From Chryseobacterium taichungense (GTDB taxonomy: Bacteria > Bacteroidota > Bacteroidia > Flavobacteriales > Weeksellaceae), in assembly GCF_900109935.1 (NCBI RefSeq), contig NZ_FOBV01000004.1, forward strand, positions 428,815 to 492,814: DNA of 64,000 bases, given 5' to 3'. The position numbers and the translations under genes were made by a program. Of this stretch, positions 8,663 through 17,208 are shown piece after piece. The notes below the pieces were generated by a model. That model made no database searches, was not told the DNA's origin, and saw only the letters and a program-made list of their open reading frames with translations. Positions within the stretch are counted from its first letter, which is position 1; every line of letters starts with the position of its first letter.

Positions 8663-9571
8663 TTACTGTTTCCATTTGTTCCATCGTGACTCTGTACTTT
8701 TAGGAGAAATAATGGTCATGACGTTTTTCAGATCTCCCAACACAATACCTCCGTTATTTCCGGAATTGAATATATTGAAAATTTCATCGGCTTTTGTATC
8801 CATAAAAAGATTAAAGAAATAAGCCTGCTGGAAGGAATTTTCGTATTGTTTCAACTGCATTAAAGCATCAAATATTACCTTCTTCGCGGCAGTCTGGTCT
8901 TGGTTAAAAAGATTATCCAATCCTGCCCTGTGATACGAATAAATGGTTGCACGTAGCTGGCTCCAGTTCGGACTTAAAATTTCCTTGATTAAAATAGAGC
9001 GGCTTCTTGGCTCATTGATCTGCTTCCATCCATCATATGTATTCTGAGATTCTCCGTTTTGTGCGATCTGCTGTGCTTTTTGAAACCATTGCGTCCCCGC
9101 CATCGACTGAAAGCTGTCGGCATCAATACCCAGAATTACATAAACATAGAAACTGATAACGTCAATCAAATTCTTTCCTGAAAACTGTCTTTCGTTGAAA
9201 ATCAGGTTCTCATTTTCCACATAATCAAAAGAAAATCTCTGATCCTGAAGGTTGATAAGCGGCGACTCATACGTAGTATTAAAAACCGGACGCACCGCCT
9301 GTACAACGATGCTTCCCCTGAATCGGTTTCCGTCTCTTTCGCTGATAACAATCGCAAAATTTGATTTTATTTTTTCAAAGTTCTGAAGTCTCTTTCCCGT
9401 CCAGCTTGTGTTATTGATAAAGTCTCTTAAACTTTTCTCCAATGCCTTGTATGCAGACTGATTACTTCCGCCCAACTGCTGTGAATTTACCTGAACAGTA
9501 GCCAGCAGCTCCTGGGAAAAACTAAGATTATACAAAAACAGAAGTAAAAATATGCTTATTATTTTTTTCAT
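8663..9571 (-). CDS. porD: PorD-like protein (DUF4835), type IX secretion system
   Basis: Periplasmic or outer-membrane-associated protein; in Porphyromonas gingivalis PorD is needed for type IX secretion, but its biochemical role is unknown. 302 residues. A signal peptide covers residues 1-20, ending in LSFSQ before ELLATVQVN. The mature part (TVQVNSQQLGG, YKALEKSLRDFINNTSWT, then RPVFNTTYESPLIN) matches what I recall of DUF4835. It lies between coaBC and recN, the arrangement common in flavobacteria. The family assignment is fairly sure; a secretion role here is transferred from Porphyromonas. Confidence 0.85.
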   Translation of the reverse strand: MKKIISIFLLLFLYNLSFSQELLATVQVNSQQLGGSNQSAYKALEKSLRDFINNTSWTGKRLQNFEKIKSNFAIVISERDGNRFRGSIVVQAVRPVFNTTYESPLINLQDQRFSFDYVENENLIFNERQFSGKNLIDVISFYVYVILGIDADSFQSMAGTQWFQKAQQIAQNGESQNTYDGWKQINEPRSRSILIKEILSPNWSQLRATIYSYHRAGLDNLFNQDQTAAKKVIFDALMQLKQYENSFQQAYFFNLFMDTKADEIFNIFNSGNNGGIVLGDLKNVMTIISPKSTESRWNKWKQ

Positions 9572-9607
9572 TTTCTAGTAAAGATTGAGAACGGAAATTT
9601 ATTAAAA

Positions 9608-10810
9608 TTATTTTAAAAGTTGAGTATCAACGAAATCCAAAATATCTTTTGCGACCTCATCTTTTGATTTAAGCTCAAATTCTTTCTTTTCCGTTGGGGT
9701 AAATATTTTTATTTTATTGGTTTCGTTTTTGAATCCTGCCCCTTCGTCGCGAAGAGAATTGAGAACGATCATATTCAGATTTTTCTTTTCAAGTTTTGCT
9801 TTTGCATTTTCTTCTTCATTCTGGGTTTCCAATGCGAAACCAACCAAAAACTGATGTGTTTTCTTCTCGCCCATCGTTTTAAGAATATCAGGATTTTTTA
9901 CCAATTCAATTGTTAAATGATCATCATTCTTTTTAATTTTTTCTTTGGCCACTTCTTTCGGAGCATAATCTGCGACAGCAGCACTGGCAATTCCAATATC
10001 AGCTTTATCATAGAACTCAAAAACCTTTTCCAGCATTTCTTTTGCTGAAGTTACTTTATGAAGCTCAATATTTTTATGATCCGTTTTTTCAGAACTCGGC
10101 CCTGAAATTAAAATAACTTTCGCTCCTCTTTTTGAAGCTTCTTCTGCTAAAGAAAACCCCATTTTCCCGGAAGAATGATTTCCGATAAACCGTACAGGGT
10201 CAATGGCTTCATATGTTGGTCCGGCTGTAATTAAAACCGTTTTTCCTTCAAGTGTTTTTTTAGTATCTGAATTAAAAAAATCTTCAATGGCTTTAGCTAT
10301 TGTTTCAGGCTCAGACATTCTTCCTTGCCCGATCAATCCGCTTGCCAGTTCTCCGTTTTCTGCAGGAATAATCACATGTCCAAAACTTTCCGCCAACTCA
10401 ATATTTCTTTTGGTTGATGGATGCGCATACATATCCAGATCCATCGCAGGAGCGATGAAAACAGGGCATTTTGCAGACATATACGTTGCAATCACCAGGT
10501 TATCACACATTCCGTGAACCATTTTGGATAATGTATTGGCCGTACACGGCGCAACAAGCATTATGTCTGCCCATAAAGCCAGTTCTACGTGACTGTTCCA
10601 GGTTCCGTTGTCTCCATAAAAATCTGTGTATACCGGTTTTTTAGACAATGTAGAAATGCTGAGTTTAGTCACAAACTGTTCCGCATCAGGAGTCATAATT
10701 ACCTGTACTTCAGCTCCCTTTTTAATAAAATCTCTGATGAGAAAGTGGATTTTGTAGGCTGCAATTCCTCCGGAAACCGCAATGAGAATTTTTTTGCCGG
10801 AAAGACTCAT
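9608..10810 (-). CDS. coaBC: Bifunctional phosphopantothenoylcysteine decarboxylase / phosphopantothenate-cysteine ligase
   Basis: Two consecutive steps of coenzyme A synthesis: CTP-dependent ligation of cysteine to phosphopantothenate, then FMN-dependent decarboxylation. 400 residues. The N-terminal CoaC flavoprotein domain opens with KKILIAVSGGIAAYK and has the catalytic-His region SHVELALWAD and the PAMDLDMY loop. The CoaB domain, from about residue 188, has TAGPTYEAIDPVRFIGNHSSGKMG and VKNPDIL. It lies between rpoZ and porD on the minus strand, with 36 bp to porD and a terminator-like hairpin between it and rpoZ. Confidence 0.97.
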   Translation of the reverse strand: MSLSGKKILIAVSGGIAAYKIHFLIRDFIKKGAEVQVIMTPDAEQFVTKLSISTLSKKPVYTDFYGDNGTWNSHVELALWADIMLVAPCTANTLSKMVHGMCDNLVIATYMSAKCPVFIAPAMDLDMYAHPSTKRNIELAESFGHVIIPAENGELASGLIGQGRMSEPETIAKAIEDFFNSDTKKTLEGKTVLITAGPTYEAIDPVRFIGNHSSGKMGFSLAEEASKRGAKVILISGPSSEKTDHKNIELHKVTSAKEMLEKVFEFYDKADIGIASAAVADYAPKEVAKEKIKKNDDHLTIELVKNPDILKTMGEKKTHQFLVGFALETQNEEENAKAKLEKKNLNMIVLNSLRDEGAGFKNETNKIKIFTPTEKKEFELKSKDEVAKDILDFVDTQLLK

Positions 10811-10867
10811 TCAATTTTAATTTTAAGAATACTAAATTACTTATTTTTTCTCACAAACACCTGTTCA

Positions 10868-10914
10868 AACAACAAAGGTCATAAAGAAAAGATTTCCTTT
10901 ATGACCTTTATATA
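10868..10914 (-). terminator. Terminator hairpin after rpoZ
   Basis: Long stem: AAAGGTCATAAAGAAA (10874-10889) pairs with TTCCTTTATGACCTTT (10894-10909). It lies between the rpoZ stop and the coaBC start, so transcription may be attenuated there. The minus-strand T-run is weak. Confidence 0.6.
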
Positions 10915-10932
10915 TAAAAAACACATTGATTT

Positions 10933-11256
10933 TTATTTTCTCTCTTCAGTTTTTCTGAAGTAAACATCTCCGTTCAGCCATTCTTCGATCGCAATAGAAG
11001 TTGGCTTCGGAAGTTTTTCATAATGCTTTGAGATTTCGATCTGCTCTCTGTTTTCGAAAACTTCTTCTAATGTGGAATTGTGAACTGCAAACTCATCAAG
11101 CTTATTGTGAAGTTCCGTACGGATTTCAGCATTGATCTGCTCTGCTCTTTTTCCCATGATAACAATCGCTTCGTAGATTGAGCCTACTTTGTCTTCAATC
11201 TTATCCTTATCGTAAGTAATGGTATTTACTTCTGCTTTTGTATCTTTTACACTCAT
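10933..11256 (-). CDS. rpoZ: RNA polymerase omega subunit, Bacteroidota type
   Basis: Assembly subunit of RNA polymerase, homologous to eukaryotic Rpb6. 107 residues. The segment VGSIYEAIVIMGKRAEQIN fits the conserved helix that contacts beta-prime (family pattern YxxvxvaakRArql); a variable C-terminal tail follows (LPKPTSIAIEEWLNGDVYFRK). It sits in the typical bamD-rpoZ-coaBC order, 41 bp downstream of bamD. A TAAATTTG -7 element lies just upstream on the minus strand (11286-11293), giving a possible separate promoter. Confidence 0.88.
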   Translation of the reverse strand: MSVKDTKAEVNTITYDKDKIEDKVGSIYEAIVIMGKRAEQINAEIRTELHNKLDEFAVHNSTLEEVFENREQIEISKHYEKLPKPTSIAIEEWLNGDVYFRKTEERK

Positions 11257-11297
11257 TTTGAGAATATTATTTTTATTTAAGTTCGCAAATTTACGAA

Positions 11298-12293
11298 TTA
11301 TCTTTGAATTTTGAAAGTGGCTGCCGGCGGAGGTGTATTAATCGCTGCACTATCTCTACGGATCTGGGTTGCTTTTTTCTCTGCATCTACCTGATCCTTC
11401 ATCTGCTGCTCTGTTTTTGTCTTTTCCGCATTCTGAGCTTCAAGCTTCTTTTGTCTTTCTGTCAGAGCGGCAATTTTTGCTTCGGTCTGCTTTTTAACAA
11501 CTACAAAATCTTTCTTTTCCTTTTCCAGCTTTTCTCTGAGATCTATTGCTGTTTTGGCAAGATCGGTATTTGGCATTTCTTTTTCAACCTGTTTTGTAAA
11601 GGCTAATGCGCTTTCAATACGCTCATCTTTAAGATCATAAACCGATTTATTGGCCAGCTCATAGCGTGATTTTAAGATATAATCATAAATCTGAGGACGA
11701 AGTTTTGTACTTGGAAAATCTTCCAAAACATTTTCAAAAGCAACGTTTGCAGCCTTGTATTCACCCATTTTGTAATACTGTTTTGCATTTTCATAAGCTT
11801 TGAATTCCAGCTTATAAGAAAGTTCATCAATCAGGGTGTTAATATTTTTGGCTCTTTCAGAATTCGCATAATTATTTAAAAATTCCTGAAGCTGTGCGAT
11901 TGCCGACTGTGTCGTAGACTGATCCAGGTTATAATCCATAGATCCTTCATAGTAACATAAAGCCGCCATATAAGCTGCTTCTTCTGCTCTCGGATCTTTA
12001 GGAAAGTTTACCGAAAAATTTTTGAATTGGTTCCCTGCCAGCCTGAAATTTTTATCATAGTAGTTAGCATATGCTGTATTAAAGGCAACATTGGGAAAAT
12101 CATCCGTTCCGGCTACCAAATTGGTAAGTCTGTCATAAAGCGCCAACGCATTTTTCCATTTCTTTTTGGCAAAATTTTCATTAGCGGTTTTTAAGATGAG
12201 GTTTTTATCCGCACTTTTCATTGCTTTTTCCTGCTTGCTCACGCATGATGCAACTACAGCTACAGCAAAAAGACCTAAAATATATTTTTTCAT
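11298..12293 (-). CDS. bamD: Outer membrane assembly lipoprotein BamD-like, with C-terminal coiled coil
   Basis: TPR lipoprotein of the BAM complex that inserts beta-barrel proteins into the outer membrane. 331 residues. The lipoprotein signal ends at VVASC with Cys17. TPR-type helices follow from about residue 30 to 250 (ENFAKKKWKNALALYDRLTN, NTAYANYYDKNFRLAGNQF, EEAAYMAALCYYEGS). The last 80 residues form a charged Lys/Glu/Gln coiled coil ending in a Pro-rich tail (NTPPPAATF), an extension beyond the Escherichia coli protein. Neighbours rpoZ and coaBC support the assignment. Confidence 0.88.
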   Translation of the reverse strand: MKKYILGLFAVAVVASCVSKQEKAMKSADKNLILKTANENFAKKKWKNALALYDRLTNLVAGTDDFPNVAFNTAYANYYDKNFRLAGNQFKNFSVNFPKDPRAEEAAYMAALCYYEGSMDYNLDQSTTQSAIAQLQEFLNNYANSERAKNINTLIDELSYKLEFKAYENAKQYYKMGEYKAANVAFENVLEDFPSTKLRPQIYDYILKSRYELANKSVYDLKDERIESALAFTKQVEKEMPNTDLAKTAIDLREKLEKEKKDFVVVKKQTEAKIAALTERQKKLEAQNAEKTKTEQQMKDQVDAEKKATQIRRDSAAINTPPPAATFKIQR

Positions 12294-12396
12294 ATAAAAA
12301 ATTCAACAGTTTTCGGATTATACAGCCGATATACTAATTTGCAAAAATATAACTTTTTTGTCAATAGATTTTTTTTTATGATTATTTAACGTAATT

Positions 12397-13026
12397 TTAG
12401 TCTGCTGCGTATCCCAAAATTGCAAAAACACTCATTAATAGATTCATTCTTACTTTTTTTTCGGCTTCTTTCGAATAGGTTTCCTCGCTTTTGTTAGGAA
12501 CATACAGCTCGTAAAAATTTCTGTTTCGGATAACAAATAAAGTAGAACCAATAATAGTTGTTAAAATATCTTCCGGTTTGGGAGTAAAAGTAAAAACTCC
12601 AGAAGTGACACCTTTTTTGATAACTTCATCTAGCTTTTTAACGAATAACTGGTAGAAATCCATTAATTCGTCTTTAAGATTTTCGGTATGACGAAGCTCC
12701 TGCGTAACAAAACCGTGAAAATAATTATATTTAAATAACTGAGCTACAATATATTTAATAATTTCTTTCATCTGCATTTCCGGCTTTCCGTCCTTAATGG
12801 TATCTGCAAATTCTGAAAAATTTTCCCTTGTCTTCAATACCCGGTACTGGTAAAGATAAGACATCATTTTTTCTTTGGAACCAAAGTAATAGGAAATCAT
12901 CGCAACGTTGATACTAGCTTTAGAACAAATATCTCTCACAGATGTACCCTCATAGCCTTTCTTGGCAATCAGCTCTTCTGCAATGTCTAAAATGTGTATC
13001 TGTTTTTCAGTAAATTTTTTCTTCAT
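12397..13026 (-). CDS. TetR/AcrR-family transcriptional regulator
   Basis: One-component repressor. 209 residues from the ATG at 13026 (MKKKFTEKQIHILDIAEEL); an ATG three codons upstream is possible. N-terminal helix-turn-helix: AEELIAKKGYEGTSVRDICSKA, then VAMISYYFGSKEKM, the usual TetR recognition-helix signature. The C-terminal ligand domain has no recognisable specificity. The gene is divergent from the tatD-like gene, and a 14-bp perfect palindrome TAAACGTTCGTTTA lies between them, a good operator candidate for autoregulation. The effector is unknown. Confidence 0.9.
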   Translation of the reverse strand: MKKKFTEKQIHILDIAEELIAKKGYEGTSVRDICSKASINVAMISYYFGSKEKMMSYLYQYRVLKTRENFSEFADTIKDGKPEMQMKEIIKYIVAQLFKYNYFHGFVTQELRHTENLKDELMDFYQLFVKKLDEVIKKGVTSGVFTFTPKPEDILTTIIGSTLFVIRNRNFYELYVPNKSEETYSKEAEKKVRMNLLMSVFAILGYAAD

Positions 13027-13069
13027 GTAGTGCACTTTTAGTAAAGTTAAGAAATTTTTAACAGATTTA

Positions 13070-13083
13070 TAAACGTTCGTTTA
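13070..13083. promoter_or_regulatory. 14-bp palindrome, putative TetR operator
   Basis: TAAACGTTCGTTTA, a perfect inverted repeat with half-site TAAACG, 43 bp upstream of the tetR start and 40 bp upstream of the tatD-like start. The position suggests control of both divergent genes. The operator role is inferred. Confidence 0.5.
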
Positions 13084-13123
13084 AGAATTTTACATTAAAT
13101 CTAAATTAATAGTATTTTTGAAT

Positions 13124-13750
13124 ATGGATTTTTTTGATTTTCATCACCATAACAAAAATGTTTCCTTTGGAATCTATAATCTCGACTGGCAGGGCTTTCC
13201 GGCGGAAGTTCCTTATTCCATAGGAATTCATCCAAAAGACATTGACTCCTCTGCGATCGAAAAACAATTTCATTGGCTGGAATCTCACATTACTGAAAAA
13301 TGCGTGGCAATCGGAGAATGCGGTCTGGATTCATTTGTAGATATAGATCAGAAAATTCAGGAGAAAGTATTTTTAAGACAGATAAAATTCGCCAATGAAG
13401 TTAAAAAGCCCATCATTATTCATTGTGTAAGAAAATTTTATGAAATAATTTCTTTTAAAAAATATGCAAAACAGCCGATGATCATTCATGGATTTAATAA
13501 AAAAGAAAGCATTGCAAGAGATCTGCTTAAAAATAATTTTTACCTGAGTTTTGGAAAAGCGGTTTTGTATAATTTATCTTTGCAAAATACTTTGAAAATT
13601 ACTCCTTTAGATAAGATTTTTTTAGAGACCGACAATGACGATTTCGATATCAGAGAATTGTATTTAAAAGTGTCGGAACTGAAAGGAATTTCTTTAGAAA
13701 GTTTAAATGTACAGATTTTAGAAAATTTAGAGACAATAAAAAATGGATAA
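13124..13750 (+). CDS. TatD-family metal-dependent hydrolase, short form
   Basis: Amidohydrolase-fold nuclease or hydrolase related to TatD. 208 residues from the ATG at 13124, shorter than typical TatD (about 260). Metal-ligand motifs: DFHHHN at the start (the usual HxH), GIHPKDID, AIGECGLD, IIHCVRKF, and ETDNDD near the C-terminus. A TTG two codons upstream is also in frame. A TATTTTTG -7-like element ends three bases before the ATG. The last 8 bp overlap tcdA, so the two are coupled. The substrate is unknown. Confidence 0.85.
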   Translation: MDFFDFHHHNKNVSFGIYNLDWQGFPAEVPYSIGIHPKDIDSSAIEKQFHWLESHITEKCVAIGECGLDSFVDIDQKIQEKVFLRQIKFANEVKKPIIIHCVRKFYEIISFKKYAKQPMIIHGFNKKESIARDLLKNNFYLSFGKAVLYNLSLQNTLKITPLDKIFLETDNDDFDIRELYLKVSELKGISLESLNVQILENLETIKNG

Positions 13751-14468
13751 ATACTGGTTGGAAAGAACGGAGCTTCTGATCAAGGAAGAAGGCCTCGGGA
13801 AGCTGGGTAAAGCAAATGTTCTTGTAGTAGGTTTAGGAGGTGTAGGATCTTTTGCCGCAGAATTCCTTGCAAGAGCCGGAGTCGGGAATATGACAATCGT
13901 AGACGGCGATACGGTGGATATTACCAACATCAACAGACAATTACCTGCTTTACATTCAACTATTGGAAAGCATAAGGTGGAAGTGGTAGCGGAAAGACTT
14001 TTGGATATTAATCCTGAATTAAATTTAACCAAAATCAATGAGTTTCTGAATCCTGAAAGAATGGACCAGATCCTTGATGAAGGGAAATTTGACTACATTC
14101 TTGACTGTATTGACAGTGTAACTCCAAAACTGACCTTATTAATTGCCGCCCGAAGAAGAAAAATAAAAGTAGTAAGCTCTATGGGAGCGGGAGGAAAAAC
14201 AGACCCAAGCATGGTGATGGTAAGAGATATCAGCAAAACTCATAATTGCTTCCTGGCGAAACAAGTCCGAAAAAGACTTAAAAAAGAAAAGATCAATAAA
14301 GGAATCCGATGCGTTTTTTCTAATGAAATACAGAAGGAGGAAAGCCTTAAAATGACTGACGGAAGTAATTTTAAAAAATCTTTTTACGGAACAATCAGCT
14401 TTATTCCCGCTATTTTCGGGTTGTATGCGGCGGCGGAAGTTATTAATTATTTAGTGAAAAAAGATTAA
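13743..14468 (+). CDS. tcdA: tRNA threonylcarbamoyladenosine dehydratase
   Basis: E1-like (ThiF/MoeB superfamily) enzyme that cyclises t6A at position 37 of ANN-decoding tRNAs to ct6A using ATP. 241 residues. The nucleotide-binding loop VLVVGLGGVGSFAAEFLARAG (about residues 26-46), DxDxVxxxNxNRQ in the form DGDTVDITNINRQ, and LDCIDSVTPKLTLL all fit TcdA/CsdL. No separate rhodanese domain is present. It overlaps the tatD-like gene by 8 bp and is followed by rnpA 24 bp downstream, so one tRNA-centred transcript is likely. Confidence 0.93.
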   Translation: MDKYWLERTELLIKEEGLGKLGKANVLVVGLGGVGSFAAEFLARAGVGNMTIVDGDTVDITNINRQLPALHSTIGKHKVEVVAERLLDINPELNLTKINEFLNPERMDQILDEGKFDYILDCIDSVTPKLTLLIAARRRKIKVVSSMGAGGKTDPSMVMVRDISKTHNCFLAKQVRKRLKKEKINKGIRCVFSNEIQKEESLKMTDGSNFKKSFYGTISFIPAIFGLYAAAEVINYLVKKD

Positions 14469-14492
14469 AATTCTCTTATATTTACGTCGTAA

Positions 14493-14867
14493 ATGACAAA
14501 CTTCAAATATCCCAAAGCCGAAAAACTCAAGAAAAATACTGAAATTTCTTTACTTTTTGAAAAAGGTAAATGGAGAACAAATGGGAATCTGAGAATCATT
14601 ATGCTTAAAGACAAACCCGCAAACCCTGTTGAAAGCACAAAATTTGCAGTTTCGGTTTCAAAGAAATATTTCAAAAAAGCCGTTCATAGAAACCGCATAA
14701 AAAGGCTTTTGCGGGAATGCTACCGTTTGAATAAAAATCTCTTTAAGGAATCTTTCGGAGATAAAACAATGGCAATGCTTTTTTGGGCATCTTCTGAAAT
14801 GCCGGAAAAGTTTCAGGATGTTGAAGAGCAGTTTATCAAACTATGCCAGGGCCAGAAAAAGTCATAA
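14493..14867 (+). CDS. rnpA: Ribonuclease P protein component
   Basis: Protein cofactor of RNase P, which matures the 5' ends of tRNAs. 124 residues. The RNR signature is clear (KAVHRNRIKRLLRECYR, about residues 64-80), preceded by TKFAVSVSKKYFKKA. The basic character and length are normal. It is not beside rpmH here but follows tcdA. A strong terminator lies 38 bp downstream. Confidence 0.96.
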   Translation: MTNFKYPKAEKLKKNTEISLLFEKGKWRTNGNLRIIMLKDKPANPVESTKFAVSVSKKYFKKAVHRNRIKRLLRECYRLNKNLFKESFGDKTMAMLFWASSEMPEKFQDVEEQFIKLCQGQKKS

Positions 14868-14904
14868 TCAGTATTCTTAAGGAGTACACATTATAAAAAA
14901 ATAA

Positions 14905-14940
14905 AACGGGCGGAAAAATTTCCGCCCGTTTTTATTTTAT
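14905..14940. terminator. Bidirectional terminator between rnpA and the convergent small gene
   Basis: Perfect 10-bp stem AACGGGCGGA/TCCGCCCGTT (14905-14914 with 14921-14930), followed by TTTATTTTAT on the plus strand and preceded by an A-run that serves the minus strand. Confidence 0.9.
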
Positions 14941-15123
14941 TTTCTTAGTATAATTTCCCATAACAATTCCTAAAGGTCCTATTACCGGAAATACCAGCAA
15001 TATCAGATAAGGCAACAGTCCTGATTTGTTTTTGAATAAGATCGCTATTGCGGAAACATATAATACTACTATTGCCATCAATAGGAATATAATCTGGAAA
15101 GGGGTAATTGACAGTACATTCAT
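14932..15123 (-). CDS. Small two-helix membrane protein, PLDc_N-like
   Basis: 63 residues. Two hydrophobic helices (about residues 8-29 and 35-55) are separated by FKNKSG and followed by a basic tail NYTKKIK. The pattern of a first helix, a short loop and an LLVFPVIGPLG helix resembles the phospholipase-D N-terminal membrane segment (PLDc_N) that also occurs as a stand-alone small protein. It begins 5 bp after the stop of the large acidic gene, so it is probably its last operon partner. Function unknown. Confidence 0.65.
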   Translation of the reverse strand: MNVLSITPFQIIFLLMAIVVLYVSAIAILFKNKSGLLPYLILLVFPVIGPLGIVMGNYTKKIK

Positions 15124-15128
15124 GGTGA

Positions 15129-17207
15129 TTATCCTTTGGTTCTAAAATCCTTTATTTCCTGAATTCTTCCTTCATAATATTCTTTCTTCTCAGGCGTTTT
15201 TTTAATTAAAATTTCGAATGCTTTGATCGCTTTGGTGTAAAGTTTTTGCTCAAAGTATAAATTGGCCAGTGTTTCCGTCATCAAATGTGAAATATCATCA
15301 CCTTTTTCCTTTACTACAAAATTGCTTTCCTCTTTCAGCTGACTGATTTTCGGGTTGGTTTCAATAAAAGTTTCGATCACTTTATTTTTGATTTCGGCTT
15401 TCTCTTTTTGAACTCCTTCTGATCGGTCAATCTTCAGCCAACTCTGCCAAGTGTTGATAAATCCGGGAATATTGCTATCAAGCGCAGTTGATTTCTGCTC
15501 TTTAACAACATTCTCTGATTCAGAATCCATTTTTTCTTCTTCGTGATGAATTTCCTGCTGTTTCTCGGGCTGAGCGATTGTCCACCCTGACCCAAAGAAT
15601 GAAACATTCATTACTGGTGCTTCTTCCTTGTTCTCGTCCTGTGCTTCCTGCTGTTTTTCTTCAGTATGAATATTTTCGGACGGTTCTATAATTTCAGCAG
15701 CTTGTTTCGCCGGTTCAGAAATTTGTTCCGGTTCGGATACAGTTTCTTCTTTTGGTTCGGCTTTAATGTCCTCTGCGATCGTTTCCTTTAATGGAATATC
15801 TGCCTCATGACTTTTAATTTCTTCTGATTTATTCAGTAAAGAGTCAGGAAGGTTGGATTCAAATGACATCGGCTTCCATACAGAATGTACTTCAGCTTTT
15901 TCTTCAACATCCTCATTATATTCTGCTGGCTCTTCATTTAATTCTTCAGAAGTTTGAGGCTGTACATCGATTTCTCCAGCTTCTTTTTCAACTTCCGGCT
16001 GAGGTTTTACTTCAAAACTTTGAGTTTCTGCAAAGCTGATATCATGTCCTGTGTTTTCCGGTTCCTCCTGTTTTTCAGTTTTTTCAGAAGCCGCTTTTTC
16101 TTTCATCTTTCTTTCGACCTCTTCGATCAGTCTGCGCATTTCGTCCTCATGTTTGCTGACATTAGGTTGAGAAATTTCGGCTATTCTTTCTTCAGGTTTA
16201 TTTGCCTCAATTTTAACTTCAGGAAGAAATGATTCCATACCGTGAAAGCTTAATTCTGCTTCATCATTAACTGATTCCTCTTCTTTTGATGAAATTTCAT
16301 CTTCATGAATAATTTTTTCATGTGTAAAATTCGCATCCTCTGCAGTTTTGTCTAAAGGAGAATTGTCATCTACCTGGACTTTTTCCTGTTCTTCATTTGA
16401 TGATATCTGAACATCAGGAAGGAAAGTTTCTGTTTCGTGAAAGCTTAAATCTGACGAACCTGACACCTCTTCTTTTTCCGCTTCCTGAGTAATTTTTTCT
16501 TCTTCAATAATTGTTTCCGAAGTGAAATTTTCGGCGTTTTCGGCTTCTTTTTCTTTTTGCTCCGGAACTTCTTTATCGTAGATTTGAGACTGTTCTTTTT
16601 TCTCCGCTTTGTATGTGATGATAGAACCAGATTCTAATGTCGATTCGAGATCAATGGTTTCCACATCGTCATTTTCAAGAAAATCTTCTTCACCTTCAAA
16701 TAAAATTCTGTTCCGTTCTCCATTTACAAAAACCTCTTTCGCTTCAAGTTTTGGAGCAGGAGTGACACCAAAGGTTTCCTGATCGCTGATAAGCTGCGTT
16801 TGCTTTTCAACAATTTCAGGCTCTGCATCAACAATTGGAACATCAACCGGAGTTTCTTCTCTTTTTAGCGGGAATGCTGAAGCTTTAGACCTCAGTAAAA
16901 GCTGAAGCGGATTTTCGGCCGGTATTATTTTTTCCTTTACAACTTTAACAAGACTTTCAACTTTGGTTTTTTGCTGAATTTTACCATTAATAAGCTGATA
17001 CAGAATCTTTTTATCTGTGGTATAAGCCGCGGTAGTGGAAAGCACTTTCTGATAATTATCTTTATCATACAAATGTACCCCGTACAAATATAATGCTCTG
17101 ATATTTTGAATATAGGGAAAAGAATTAATTTCCTCTTCCAGAAGATGGAGATCCTCTGACTGAATGCTTTTTGGGGTCTTTAATAATTCTAAAACTCTAT
17201 GATTCAT
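15129..17207 (-). CDS. Large acidic TPR protein with repeated SF-x-FLPEV motifs
   Basis: 692 residues; I do not recognise a named family beyond Bacteroidota hypotheticals. Three parts are visible. Residues 1-110 form a folded helical domain (ALYLYGVHLYDKDNYQKVL). Residues 115-570 are very acidic and low in complexity, probably disordered, and hold recurrent short motifs: LSFHETETFLPDVQI (254-268), LSFHGMESFLPEVKI (319-333), ISFAETQSFEV (390-400), VSFFGSGWTI (535-544). Residues 575-692 form a C-terminal domain ending in a TPR (TLANLYFEQKLYTKAIKAFE). There is no signal peptide. It begins one base after the lptE stop, in an lptE operon, so an envelope-linked scaffold role is possible but inferred only from position. 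Confidence 0.75.
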   Translation of the reverse strand: MNHRVLELLKTPKSIQSEDLHLLEEEINSFPYIQNIRALYLYGVHLYDKDNYQKVLSTTAAYTTDKKILYQLINGKIQQKTKVESLVKVVKEKIIPAENPLQLLLRSKASAFPLKREETPVDVPIVDAEPEIVEKQTQLISDQETFGVTPAPKLEAKEVFVNGERNRILFEGEEDFLENDDVETIDLESTLESGSIITYKAEKKEQSQIYDKEVPEQKEKEAENAENFTSETIIEEEKITQEAEKEEVSGSSDLSFHETETFLPDVQISSNEEQEKVQVDDNSPLDKTAEDANFTHEKIIHEDEISSKEEESVNDEAELSFHGMESFLPEVKIEANKPEERIAEISQPNVSKHEDEMRRLIEEVERKMKEKAASEKTEKQEEPENTGHDISFAETQSFEVKPQPEVEKEAGEIDVQPQTSEELNEEPAEYNEDVEEKAEVHSVWKPMSFESNLPDSLLNKSEEIKSHEADIPLKETIAEDIKAEPKEETVSEPEQISEPAKQAAEIIEPSENIHTEEKQQEAQDENKEEAPVMNVSFFGSGWTIAQPEKQQEIHHEEEKMDSESENVVKEQKSTALDSNIPGFINTWQSWLKIDRSEGVQKEKAEIKNKVIETFIETNPKISQLKEESNFVVKEKGDDISHLMTETLANLYFEQKLYTKAIKAFEILIKKTPEKKEYYEGRIQEIKDFRTKG

Positions 17208-17208
17208 C

